This document shows, one piece after another, positions 34,105 through 45,373 of a stretch of DNA of 64,000 nt. This DNA is from Rhodeus uyekii. Lineage: Eukaryota > Chordata > Actinopteri > Cypriniformes > Acheilognathidae. Where the stretch lies: the NCBI GenBank assembly GCA_037043235.1, contig JAWRVZ010000028.1:423001-487000 (forward strand), written 5' to 3'. The notes beneath the pieces were generated by a model that was not told the DNA's origin, did not search any database, and saw nothing but the letters and a program-made list of their open reading frames with translations. The translations under genes and the position numbers were made by a program. How positions within the stretch are numbered: position 1 is the first letter of the stretch; each line of letters starts with the position of its first letter.

Positions 34105-36135
34105 ATGATCGCCGAGTTCCTTCAAACGTTCGGTGAGTATAATATTGAGTTCAGCGTTTCATTCCTTTTGTAGCGAGTCGGTGAGTATGCTTTTTCAACA
34201 GGGTTTGGGGATATTCATGCTACACAGTGGCGGTTTGTGCGGAAATGGGAGGCTATTATGTACATCAATAATGATCAATCCTATATACTTTATTTTTCTA
34301 TTTAATTGTTGATCATTTAGTTTGACCAACTAATATCAGATCTGATGGCAAATTGAATGGATACTGAATAGTGATTGTCCTTTAGATGATTTGTGTGGTC
34401 GATAAAATTTGCCTGGACTATAATAGAAAATTATTATATACTTTTACATTATGTGCATCTGAGTAATACATACAGTAATTTCTGCTCAGCGTTTAGTGGA
34501 TGGACCAGTTTGACACATGCAAAGCACAATTATAATTATAATTTATTATAAAATATTATTTATACTCTACCAGATGTCAAAGGGCAATGAGTTGTCAAAA
34601 TTCGTCTTTCTTAATCTTCACTTAGTGTATGTGATGTTGTTCACACACTGTCTGTGTGGACAAAAAATAGGATTCACATGGACGTCCGTTGACCTTAAGA
34701 TGACAAAAATTGCAGAACGTGGACAACATACACTGGGCTTAAGACAACAAACTTTCAGGTTCATTATACTTTGTTTACTCAACTCATCTCTTTCCTTTCT
34801 CTTCTGTTCATAGAGTTTTACAGATATAGATTGCAATAAGTATTGTTCATTTCAAGATTCACCATTATTCAACATCAACATAATTCATTCACCACCTTTC
34901 ACCATTACATCCAACATCAATTTGAGAACGTCAGCTATGTCCACCATGTTTGAGAGTACAGAGCAGTCCTCATCTACTGAATTCTTAGATGAACTCAGTG
35001 CGGCCCTTGCTGCTGGGCGGTGGTGGGCAATAATGGATGTTTCACACCCCATATCTGAGGAGCCTGAATATGGGGAGCTTATCTTAGGCCAGTGTTGGGG
35101 AACAGAGGAGGCAGAAGAAACTTCATGCCCCACGTCCCTGGGTTTCAGAGCACCTGAGAAAGCTCAGTTCCAGCATTCAGGCTTCTCAGGTGCAATACTG
35201 AAAACCACAAAACACTGGAGGCAGAGGACGATGGAGGAAGCACCCTTTTCTTCCAGATCCAAACAGGAAGCACCCTTGCATGCCAGATCTAAGAAGAGGG
35301 ACTTCACCTCCTCCTTTGATGCATCTGAGAAGTCTCAGTCCCAACACTCGGACATCTTGCCAGATGCAACACTGAAGACCACCAAGCAGTGGAGGCAGAG
35401 GACGACGCAGGAAACACCATTTCCTTCCAGATCCAAACAGGGAGCACCCTTGCATGTCAGATCTAAGAAGGGGGACTTCACCTCATCCCTTGTCTTCAGT
35501 GATGGAAGAGCTCAGGTTTCTCAGAAGAAGAAGAAGCTTCTCAGGTTTCGCAGCACTGAAGACCCCAAAGCAGTGGAGGCAGAGGACCACAGATCTTCTT
35601 GCAGATCCACACAGAAATCACTTGTACATGACAGATCCACACAGAAAACACCTGTCCATGACAGCTCCACACAGAAAGTGTCTGCCAGTTCTGAGAGGGG
35701 AGACTTGGTCTTCAGTGATGCATCTGAGAAAGTTCATCACTCCGGTTTCTCAGATGCAATGCTAAAGACCACGGACCAGAGGAAGCGAAGAGGTAAACTC
35801 AAACTCAAAAACTAGAGCCGTTGAGACAGCCGAAGTCTCCAGCCCCTTCTCTGAACATAGCGCCTGTCTGTTGCACACAGGGAGCACATGTAATTGATAA
35901 GATCTCCAAGAGGACAAATCTTAAAAACCCTGAGTTTCTAGCAAAGGAGTGGCGAAGGAAGCTTTTTGCAAACTTCATGATCCCTAAGAGGCAGAGAGAG
36001 AAGTGGAGGCAGCTGCAAATGGAGCAGTATATCCCAAACAGAGTGTCTGTGCCTGCCGAGACCCCACAGAGAACACTTGTTCCACCATGTTCCTCACTGC
36101 AGCCACCCGGGTCTCCCCAAGGAGCAGCGATGTAA
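34105..36135 (+). CDS. Unrecognised gene, basic Arg/Lys/Ser-rich repeat protein (3-exon model)
   Basis: Proposed exons are 34105-34132 (MIAEFLQTF), 34824-35792 and 35942-36135; an alternative third-exon start at 35843 also keeps frame but leaves a 50-bp intron. The large exon alone is open for 297+ residues, and an internal start at 34937 (MSTMFESTEQ) is an alternative. The N-terminal part is acidic (EFLDELSAAL, EEPEYGELI). It is followed by two ~174-nt tandem repeats (LKTTKxWRQRT ... PLHxRSKKxDFTSS) and a third, diverged one. The C-terminus has KEWRRKLFANFMIPKRQREK. I do not recognise the family. No signal peptide or membrane segment is visible; the charge pattern suggests a nuclear protein, which is inference only. 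Confidence 0.5.
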
Positions 36136-36735
36136 AAGGGTGTAAATAAATATAATATATATTTATTATAATATATATTATATAAATATAATAAAAGGGT
36201 GTGTCCATGGAGCACAGAAGCTTCTGTAAGTTCCTCTTTTTTTTTACTAACTTTAAGATTTATTCAGAAAAACAAACACAATTTGAAATCATTTAATCTA
36301 GGATGGAAATCATGTCCTTCTCATATTGAAATGTCAAAAGATTTTTTTTTAAGAATCATTTATTAAATCTGGTTAGCATTACATGATTCTCTCTGTTCTT
36401 TCATCAGGACAATACAGCTGTGGACCAGTCACCACCACAAATAAAACAGCATGTGGCAAACAAAATCAAGGAACAACTGTCGGAGCAAATTGACTATTTG
36501 TGCATCAATATTGTGTAATTTAAGATGTGTGTTTTGTTTGTAAACGCCATGCATGAATAATAATAATAATAATTTAAAAAATATGAACTGCATTTATTTA
36601 TTTGTCAGTGACAACACATTTTAATTAGCACTGGTGTTATAAACACATAATTTTCATCTGCTGTCACTGGGTTGATTAAATTCACACACTAAGACAAGAG
36701 ATAATTCATGTTTTCCACAATTTATGGCTGAAAGC
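36136..36735. other. Sequence downstream of the unrecognised gene
   Basis: AT-rich, with a TATA-type repeat at ~36150-36195. A short open segment after a good acceptor (ctttcatcag, then 36409-36519) reads DNTAVDQSPPQIKQ and ends in a stop, so it could be a further exon of the upstream gene. No phase-compatible donor was found, so it is left unassigned. Confidence 0.35.
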
Positions 36736-38870
36736 AATAGGTCTATAATACAACTGATTTTCTATTTCAGTATACATTTTCCTGCAACAATATTCTGCAT
36801 CCCAAACATAAAAAAAAAAAAAAAAAAGATTTACAGATTTAAGCCCAAAGACCTTTTTCTATAATTTACTTTTATCAGTGGACCTTTTGTACAGAAAATC
36901 TAAACAAAAACAAAATGCCTATCTACTTTTAGGCATCTTCTTTGGTTTCACTGTATTTGCTTTACTATATATATTTAAAGTACGTTGTACAGGAAGAACA
37001 ATGTTTTTTTGTTTTTTTAAACAACATACCAAATCCCTCCAACATTGTATTTCATCAGCACTTTGCCTTTAAGTTGCTTATTTTACTGTTAAGGGAGTCA
37101 TTCCTATTCCTGTTTATTTCCCTTTTTAAAATTTGTTCAGATTTAGTTTTAGTTTTTAAAGGAACCCTGTTATTGACTCCCAGACACATACATGCATTAT
37201 ACATCACTGAAATGTAAGCAGTTATAATGTTCTGTGATATTTTGGGCGCTGCTAAAGCAAATTAATCAACTGTATATTATTAAAATGTTATTGCATATAT
37301 GTGGAGATTGACAGTGAATATGAGATTAAATCTCTCAAAGATGCAGAACGTCACGTCAGATTAGGCAAGGATAAATACTTACATGGGCGTATATTGAGCT
37401 TTATAAAAGTGCCTCCCCAATTAAAATAGATTTTTTTCCCTTGTTAGTGCAACATGTTGAATGACAAGCATCATTCACTCACAGCCATCATTTCTAGGTT
37501 TTTAAACCAGAACATTACTATTCCTCAAAAAAAGAAACCGAACACCTTACAATAGTTACAAAACCACAGTCACATAAATTGTATAGGATAAAATGGAAAA
37601 CTTTTCTGTAGATTGATCCTAAAGTCCCTTAACCACATCAGATCACTTCATAGCTAAAGTCAGATATTCCAGACTGTAAGGAGATGAGAGTCATCAAGTA
37701 GGGTAGTTGAGGTCAAATGATTTCACAATGAGATTTTAGGCTGTGTCTAAGAAACTAAACTAAGAGGATTCAGTGCACTGGACTGCGCAAGATTGAAGCA
37801 AAACATGACCTCAATGTTTTGAGACTTGTTACCCTCATGTTGATAAGGTAACCCAAGTTGCTGTAAAATATTTAAGCAATATACAAGATAAATGTTTTTA
37901 TATATACACACAGTACATAAACTGATCCATAAAGAATTTTATTTAGGACTTGACAGAACCCGATCCCTCATAATCATCCTGGCTGAAGATGGACTTGACA
38001 GAACCAGACCCCTCATAATCATCCTGGCTGAAGATGGTCCTGACAGAACCAGACCCCTCATAATCATCCTGGCTGAAGATGGCCCTGACAGAACCAGACC
38101 CGTCAACATCATCCTGGCTGAAGATGGACTTGACAGAACCAGACCCGTCAACATCATCCTGGCTGAAGATGGACTTGACAGAACCAGACCCGTCAACATC
38201 ATCCTGGCTAAAGATGGACTTGACAGAACCAGACCCGTCAACATCATCCTGGCTAAAACTGCCTTGCAGGTGGACACAGTTACAATTGCCTGCAGAAAGA
38301 GAGAGTGTGAGGTTTAATATCCAACATGTAAATGAGAAGAGACAGGTCTACAAAACGTTTTCTACAACTATCCTCCCAGCATCAGTCCAGCTGAAATCTG
38401 AGGACCCATCTTTAACTGGAGAGCCGAAGACAAACTGTGAAACAAACATTAAACAAAGCACAAATAAGTAAATTAACTTCAAAAAAAGTAAAAATGACAC
38501 TCACAAGGCAATACCAATTGATGATAAAGCACCAGCAGACCAATCACTTTAGTTAAACCCATCCTACAAGCCAAATCACAAAGAAGACCTTTCTAACCAT
38601 TCAAACCAACCAGGCTTTTTAAAGGCAGACAAAACACTGTTTGTGCCACCTGGATGACTCGTTAAATCATTATTGGGGCAAATCTGCTAATTAATGAGAT
38701 CAATGATTAATTAATCACTCAGAATCCCATCGAACAAAGGTTTCAGTGTTTATCTCTTGTGATTCTTTGAGCTCCATGGAACAGAAAGCCAACAACACAC
38801 ACTGTTGTTAAGTGTAACACAGGTTAAATAAAGGTATCTTTTTAATTTGTGCACAATTTAGTTTTATCAT
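36736..38870. repeat. Tandem segmental duplication, copy A
   Basis: Matches 39641-41778 in the same orientation at high identity over most of its length, from caataggtctataatacaac to about acaatttagttttatcat. It includes a Ser-Gly repeat gene plus ~1.2 kb of its 3' flank. Copy A has ~330 bp (about 36987-37316) absent from B. B has ~90 bp near 39960-40050 absent from A. Confidence 0.85.
37943..38562 (-). CDS. Secreted Ser-Gly repeat protein, copy A (2 exons)
   Basis: Exons 38562-38505 and 38289-37943 give 134 aa. Exon 1 encodes a hydrophobic leader (MGLTKVIGLLVLYHQLVLP). Exon 2 begins NCNCVHLQG, then seven 15-residue repeats of the form FSQDDVDGSGSVKSI or FSQDDYEGSGSVRTI. Each has an acidic-Gly-Ser-Gly core, the usual context for xylosyltransferase, so glycosaminoglycan chains are plausible, as on serglycin. 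Repeat-to-repeat changes in this frame are largely silent. A minus-strand AATAAA (37943-37938) overlaps the stop codon. A TATA-like tttaaaaag lies ~55 bp upstream of the ATG. The family is not identified. Confidence 0.7.
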
Positions 38871-39402
38871 ATGCTTTTAACAATTGTCAAACTAAAAAAT
38901 GTATAGTGTTTAAATTAAGAGCTACAATTGCTGTAGTTAATGTGGGATGTTGCATTATTTTTACAGCTCTGTACAGTATGATTGTGACCCAATTCCACTA
39001 CAGGATAGTGCTCTGTAATATTTATTAATATGAAAGGTTGACCAATAAAGACAATCAATAACCTCAATATGTTGTTGTTTTCTCTAGTTTGGTATGTTTG
39101 CACAAAGCTTACAGTCAAAAATAAGAACTTTATAATTGTAATTTATAAATTCCAATTTTAGTTTAATTTTTGTTGAGTTAACTTAAATATGTAAGTACAC
39201 TTACAATTAACACCAAGTTAAGTGAACTTGTTTGTTTAAGTGCATTAAATAAGCACCAAGTTAGGTACACATAACAACGTAAGTACATTCAACTTGAGCA
39301 ACAAGTTAGGTGAACTTAAGTATATTTTTGCCATTACTCAATTGAATTGAGGGAACGAGTTTACTCAAGTATAGTTAAGTGAACTTATTAAGGTTTTCAG
39401 TG

Positions 39403-39621
39403 CAGTGAACTAGATACGCTCATGAAACACGAGATAACCATGCGAAGTGGCGAATTTGTCCCTCTTTGTGCTCGAGATATTAGTGTTTGGCGACATTAAG
39501 GAATCGACATTACCGAAAAGAAAATGCTAAGACAAATAGGGAGTTTAGCGGTTCCACTTCAAAATCGTCGACATAAGAGGATTGGCGAGTTAACCGTGAG
39601 TCAAGATAAGTGAACTCCACT
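39403..39621. mobile_element. Tigger-like MITE (degenerate)
   Basis: Left end cagtgaactagatac; right end, reverse-complemented, cagtggagttcacttatctt; internal cgagataacc and gttaaccgtgag motifs match the ends of pogo/Tigger-type fish MITEs. The right end is followed by TA. The left border is uncertain. Confidence 0.5.
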
Positions 39622-39640
39622 GTATAGAAGAAAAACAATA

Positions 39641-41778
39641 GGTCTATAATACAACTGATTCCTCAGTATACATTTTCTTGCAACAATATTCTGCATCCCA
39701 AACATCAAAAATAAATAAATAAAAAATAAAATTTGTTTACAGATTTAAGTCCAAAGACCTTTTCTATAATTTACTTTTATCAGTGGGCCTTTTGTACATA
39801 AAATCTAAACAAAACACCTATCTACTTTTAGGCAGCTTCTCTGGTTTCACTGGATTTGCTTTACTTTATATACTTAACATACGTTGTACAGGAAATATAA
39901 GAGATTAAATTTCTCAAAGATGCAGAACGTCATGTCAGATTAGGCAAGGATAATTGAATACTTACACGGGTGTTTAATCAAGCGCACCAAAGGTGATGTT
40001 TTGTAAACCTCTGCTAATGCAAATTATCCATGACCATGTACATGGGTGTACATGGAGCTTTATAAAAGTGCCTCCCCAATTAAAATAGTTTTTTTCCTTG
40101 TTAGTGCAACATGCTGAATGACACAACTGTCATTCACTCACAGCCATCCTTTCTAGGTTTTTAAAACACCAGAACATGATTACTACGCAAAAAAAAGAAA
40201 CCAGACACCTTAAAGTAGTTACAGAAATCGTAGTCATGTATAAATTGTATAGGATAAAATGGAAAACTTTTCTGTAGATTGATCCTAAAGTCCCTTAACC
40301 ACATCAGATCACTCCATAGCTAAAGTCAGATTAGTTTCAAATTTGTCATTACACATGTACAAGTACAGTATAACGAAGATATTCCAGACTGTAAGGAGAT
40401 GAGTCATCATTTGACCTTAACACCCTGCTTGATTTCACAATGAAATTTTAGGCTGTGTCTAAAAAAAACTAAACTAGGAAGATTCAGTGCATTGAACTTT
40501 CCAACGCAAGATTGAAACAAAACCTCAATGTTTTGAGACTGGTTACCCTCATGTTGATAAGTTAACCCAAGTGGCTGTAAAAGCTTTAAGCAATATACAA
40601 GATAAATGGCATTTTGTATAGACACACAGTACATAAACCGATCCATAAAGACAGTTTTATTTAGGACTTGACAGAACCCGATCCCTCATAATCATCCTTG
40701 CTGAAGATGGACCTGACAGAACCAGACCCGTCAATATCATCCTGGCTGATGATGGACCTGACAGAACCCGATCCCTCATAGCCATCCTTGCTGAAGATGG
40801 ACCTGACAGAACCAGACCCGTCAACATCATCCTGGCTGAAGATGGACCTGACAGAACCAGATCCCTCGTAGCCATCCGTGCTGAAGATGGCCCTGACAGA
40901 ACCAGACCCGTCAACATCATCCTGGCTGAAGATGGACCTGACAGAACCCGATCCGTCAACATCATCCTGGCTGAAGATGGACCTGACAGAACCCGATCCG
41001 TCAACATCATCCTTGCTGAAGATGGCCCTGACAGAACCAGACCCGTCAACATCATCCTGGCTGAAGATAGACCTGACAGAACCAGACCCGTCAACATCAT
41101 CCTGGCTAAAACTGCCTTGCAGGTGGACACAATTACAATTGCCTGCAGAAAGAGAGAGTGTGAGGTTTAATATCCAGCATGTAAATGGGTTTATATAAAC
41201 TCATCTGACTGTAGAAGAACAACAGTATGTTAACTTAAGAAACAGGTCGACAAAACATTTTCTACAACTATCCTCCCAGCGTCAGTCCAGCTGAAATCTG
41301 AGGACCCATTTTTAACTGGAGAGCTGAAGACTGTGAAACAAACAATGTACAAACAAAGTACAAATAAGTATATTTACTTCAAACAAATAAAACAATGGCA
41401 CTCACCAGGAAACACCAATTGATGATAAAGCCCCATCAGCACAGTCACTTTAATTAACCCCATCCTATAAGCCAAATCACAAAGAAGACCTTTCTTACCA
41501 TTCAAACCAACCAGGCTTTTTAAAGGCAGACAAAACACCGTTTGTGACACCTGGATGACTCGTTAAATCATTACTGGGGCAAATCTGCTAATTAATGAGA
41601 TCAATGATTAATTAATCACTCAGAATCCCATTGAACAAAGGTTTCAGTGTTTATCTCTTGTGATTCTTTGAGCTCCATGGAACAGAAAGCCAACAACACA
41701 CACTGTTGTTAAGTGTAACACAGGTTAAATAAAGGGATCTATTTAATTTCTGCACAATTTAGTTTTATCATTTTCACT
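39641..41778. repeat. Tandem segmental duplication, copy B
   Basis: Direct-repeat partner of 36736-38870, starting ~2.9 kb downstream. Breakpoints are where similarity ends: caataggtctataatac at the left and acaatttagttttatcat at the right. The gene inside has ten repeats against seven in copy A. Confidence 0.85.
40661..41463 (-). CDS. Secreted Ser-Gly repeat protein, copy B (2 exons)
   Basis: Exons 41463-41406 and 41142-40661 give 179 aa. The leader is MGLIKVTVLMGLYHQLVFPG, then NCNCVHLQGSF and ten 15-residue repeats. Two repeat types alternate irregularly: DDVDGSGSVR and DGYEGSGSVR (or DDYEGSGSVK). The donor GTGAGT and acceptor TCTTTCTGCAG are the same as in copy A. AATAAA (40661-40656) overlaps the stop. 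A possible extra exon in the intron (acceptor before 41330) is open in B but shifts frame in A, so the two-exon model is preferred. Function is inferred from the Ser-Gly cores only. Confidence 0.72.
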
Positions 41779-42549
41779 TAATATAAGTCAGTGAGATATG
41801 AAATTTTGTTTAAAAAAAATGTGTATGCAAATTTATTTTAGGTTAATGTGCGGTGATTGACCAATGAGAGTTCTCTGTCTTTTTGCGCCGTCCGCGTTAC
41901 CAAGCATGCGCGATGACAGACGAGACGAGACTGAGGTAAAAGAGCAGACGTGATCGATCGTTGTGATCCAAATTGATAGCATTTAGAGAAGAAAAGAAAA
42001 ACTTCGAAAAGTTGAGATTTTGTTAAATTGATGCATGCTGAACAAGAAGCTTGCTGCATAGAGTAACACACTCCAGTATTTCGCGGCACCATTTCACGGT
42101 CACGCGCGACTGTAATTGAGGCGAGCCTGTGTGAGAGTAAAATCAACCAAAGAGTTTCACCGTCGCCATTGTTGGCCAGGTGTCCGTATGAGAGTGAAAG
42201 CTATTGATTGAGGCCAGGTTTTTCCCCCTTGTTGTTTCTTTGCTCTATCTCTGTTTTCTTTCCTTTCCTTTTCCTCTTGTTTGATTTTTGGAAACGTGTC
42301 ACCCGAATGACCTTCTGTGACACCCTGGGAACTTCACATTCGATGGCGAGCCAACCAAACGTCTAGCAGAAGAGAAGACAATAGGTCCTGGAGAGCACGA
42401 CAATATCCTTTCTTTGAGTCATCCCAACTCCAGATCAAGAGGCATTCTAACCTCATGAGAACACTTGAGATTTTTTGAGAGTGACTTTATCCTCCTTTCT
42501 ATTCTATTTTTTTTTTTTGGGGTATTGAATTGACTGGTCTGTATGTATA
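41778..42549. other. GC-richer unassigned block
   Basis: 41880-42180 has several CpGs (for example gccgtccgcgttacc, gcatgcgcgatgac, tcacgcgcgactg), followed by a pyrimidine-rich tract (42220-42285) and gatggcgagccaaccaaac at ~42340. It could be an unlinked promoter/5' exon or part of an LTR. I could not connect it to any coding exon. Confidence 0.3.
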
Positions 42550-43149
42550 CAGTGATCCCTCGCCACTTCGCGGTTCACTTATCGCGGATTCGCTATTTCG
42601 CGGATTTTCATAATGCATTTTTTTTTTTTGGTGCATTGTGCTCTGCATTCTGATTCGCTAAAAACTCACTCCCGATGAAAGAGAAGAGGGAGAAGAGGAC
42701 ACGAGAGATGAGGAGGAAGGATTAACGCTTGGTCGCTTAGCAACCATGGTGCGAATGGCCACTGAACTTAAGCGAGTAGCTGAGGAATGGGACCCTTTGA
42801 TGAGCCGTTCATTACAGTTCTCCAACGTAATCGATGGTGGCATGTCGGTGTACAAGGATCTTTTTGCAAAGAAGAAAAAAGAGCGACAACAGCTGCCTAT
42901 CACTATGTTCTTCTCCCGAACAAACACACCTGCACCGCGGGCTTCAGAAGAAGAGAACACTGCAGAGCGCAGTCAGGATGCAGCGGCCCAGTCTGAAGAG
43001 CAGTGAAACGACCTACACGTGAGTCACTGTATTTGTATACATGTAATAGTTGCTAATTGTACAAAAAAAAAAAGTTTTCTATTTCGCGGATTTCACTTAT
43101 CGCGGGTCATTTTCGGAACGTAACCCCCGCGATAAACGAGGGATTACTG
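42550..43149 (+). mobile_element. Tigger/pogo-like DNA transposon, internally deleted
   Basis: 600 bp with inverted ends: left cagtgatccctcgccacttc; right, reverse-complemented, cagtaatccctcgtttatcg. It is flanked by TA duplications. The motif tatcgcgga/atttcgcgga is repeated inside both ends. The interior keeps only a C-terminal piece of transposase coding sequence (42746-43006). Confidence 0.85.
42746..43006 (+). pseudogene. Tigger-like transposase C-terminal remnant
   Basis: 86-residue ORF inside the Tigger-like element. It includes KKKKERQQLPITMFFSR, which resembles the C-terminal tail of Tigger/jerky-type transposases. The CENP-B-like DNA-binding and DDE domains are missing, so it is a leftover of an internal deletion. 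Confidence 0.6.
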
Positions 43150-43153
43150 TATA

Positions 43154-43260
43154 CAGTGGAATACAGTTATCTCAACGGCCTTGGGGGTTGCAAAAAAAGC
43201 ATCGAGATAACCGTTTATCGAGATAACCAACAGCCAATATGGCGATTTATTTCATGAAGC
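43154..43260. mobile_element. Second Tigger-like end fragment
   Basis: Begins cagtggaatacagttatctc immediately after the shared TATA that closes the previous element, with tcgagataaccgtttatcga inside. Only one end is clear, so this is a fragment or a highly diverged copy. Confidence 0.45.
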
Positions 43261-43896
43261 AATCTGCATGCTATAAAGATGTACATACACTGTATATGTT
43301 TGCTAACAACAAAAGGCATATGTGCATCAACTAACAACAGAGATTTACCAGTATACAATAAAAAACACCTTTGATTCTCGATACAAACCTTTAATTATAT
43401 AATTATATACCCTTTAACACCTTTTGGTTTGCTTCTATGGGAATCAGACCTTTCTACCAGTAACACTGAGACATTTCAAATGATACCAAACATGTGGTGT
43501 TGTATGATAATTGCTAACATTAAACAATACAGATTGTTGGTTGAGTTTCAGATCATCACAACCATTGGAAAGGAGAGATGGGGAAGAGGTGTGAAAGGAA
43601 GGAGCTGTAGATCAAGACAATACCAATGTGGTCAATTACCATATTTTTAAATAATGAAATATGTATAAAGGTGTCATCCAAAGGGAACAAGTGAGATGCA
43701 GATGCAGGACTCGGAGAATAGCGAGGTTCCAAACGTAAGAGCTTTATTCAAGGAAACACGGAAACCAAAATACCTGAAATACAACAGAAACTGGCACTTC
43801 TTAGTGGAAACAAGGAACATCCACACTCATCACGTAACACAAACCTAAATCCATTTCAGGTCCCTTTATGTATCTACCAGGTGCTGCAAGCTCGCG

Positions 43897-43897
<1 letters not shown>

Positions 43898-43946
<49 letters not shown>
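43898..43946. repeat. TG microsatellite
   Basis: Nearly pure (GT)n of about 45 bp within an unassigned repeat-like stretch (43680-44040). Confidence 0.9.
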
Positions 43947-44269
43947 AGTAATCGGGAGATGGCTCCCTCCGGTGGCCCGAGGAGGGAATTATGGAGTTCG
44001 TCTCTGTGACACCAGATTCTTGTAGTGTCTTATTTTTTCAATGTAGCGAGTCCTTGCTTTCAAAACAAAATCATACTGACCCCAAATGTTTGATTGGTAA
44101 TGTAATTTAACACAATAATTAATATTTAAAATGAATTAAAAACTAATTTAAAAAATCTAAATGGGTGAAAAAGTTACAAAGTAGTGCATATAATCTGCTA
44201 GTGTCATCCACAGAAATTCATAAAACTTGCACACATTACACATTATTTTGCTGTATAAAATAATTTGCA

Positions 44270-45322
44270 TTAAATATCTATTATTAGCAACACCTGTTCA
44301 ATTTCTCATTAATGCAATTATCTAATTAACCAATCACATGGCAGTTGAGTCCTGGTCAAGACAATCTCCTGAACTCCAAATTGAATGTCAGAATTTAAGC
44401 AATTTTGAGCATGGCATGGTTGTTGGTGCCAGATGGACAGTCTAAATATTTCACAATGTGCTCAGTTACTGGGATTTTCACGCACAACCATTACTAGAGT
44501 TTACAAAGAATGGTGTGAAAAGGGAAAAACATCCAGTATGCGGCAGTCCTGTGGGAGAAAATGGCTTGTTGATGCTAGAGGTCAGAGGAGAATGGGCCGA
44601 CTGATTCAAGCTGATAGAAGAGCAGCAAAGCATTTGTGAAGCCACAACACACACAACCTTGAGGCGGATGGGCTACAACAGCAGAAGACCACATCGTGTA
44701 CCACTCATCTCCACTACAAATAGGAAAAAGAGGCTACAATTTGCACAAGCTCACCAAAATTGGACAGTTGAAGACTGGAAAAATGTTGCCTGGTTCTGTT
44801 GAGACATTCAGATGGTAGAGTCAGAATTTGGTGTAAACAGAATGAGAACATGGATCCATCATGTCTTGTTACCACTGTTCAAGCTGGTGGTGTTGGTGTA
44901 ATGGCGTGGGGATGTTTTCCTGGCACACTTTAGGCCCCTTAGTGCCAATTTGGCATCGTTTAAATGCCACAGCCTACCTGAGTTATTGTTTCTGACCATG
45001 TCAATCCCTTTATGACCACCATGTACCCATCCTCTGATGGCTACATGTTCACTGTACTAAAATGGCCCCCACAGTCACCAGATCTCAACCCAATAGAGCA
45101 TCTTTGGGATGTGGTGGAACGGGAGCTTCATGCCCTGGATGTGCATCCCACAAATCTCCATCAACTGCAAGATGCTATCCTATCAACATGGAACAATATT
45201 TCTAAAGAATGCTTTCAGCACCTTGTTGAATCAATGCCACGTAGAATTAAGGCAGTTCTGAAGGCAAAAGGGGGTCAAACACAGTATTAGTATGGTGTTC
45301 CTAATAATCCTTTAGGTGAGTG
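44270..45322 (+). mobile_element. Tc1-type transposon, degenerate
   Basis: Two broken parts of one Tc1-like transposase are seen. The N-terminal helix-turn-helix part is 44433-44639 (LLGFSRTTITRVYKEW). The C-terminal part is 45012-45290, including SPDLNPIEHLWDVVERELH and the SMPRR motif. Between them lie stops and deletions. The right end ggtgttcctaataatccttt plus aggtgagtg is the usual terminus of this fish family. The matching left terminus was not found, so the left border is approximate. Confidence 0.85.
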
Positions 45323-45324
45323 TA

Positions 45325-45373
<49 letters not shown>

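Noticed and set aside
37892..38317. Plus-strand ORFs with LDRTRPVNIILAEDG or ALTEPDPSTSSWLK repeats
   Set aside because: Antisense shadows of the minus-strand repeat exon; leader, splice sites, TATA-like box and poly(A) signal are all on the minus strand.
40657..41130. Long minus-strand ORF with hydrophobic ARMMLTGLVLS repeats (and the similar one at 37939-38277)
   Set aside because: It is another frame of the Ser-Gly repeat exon. Differences between units change amino acids in this frame but are silent in the Ser-Gly frame, and no splice model supports it.
37943..41142. 45-bp direct repeats as a CRISPR array
   Set aside because: Units are contiguous without unique spacers, coding, and in a vertebrate genome.
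41250..41330. Extra middle exon in the Ser-Gly genes
   Set aside because: Open in copy B but with a 4-nt difference at the acceptor that shifts frame in copy A, and the donor is weak. The two-exon model works for both copies.
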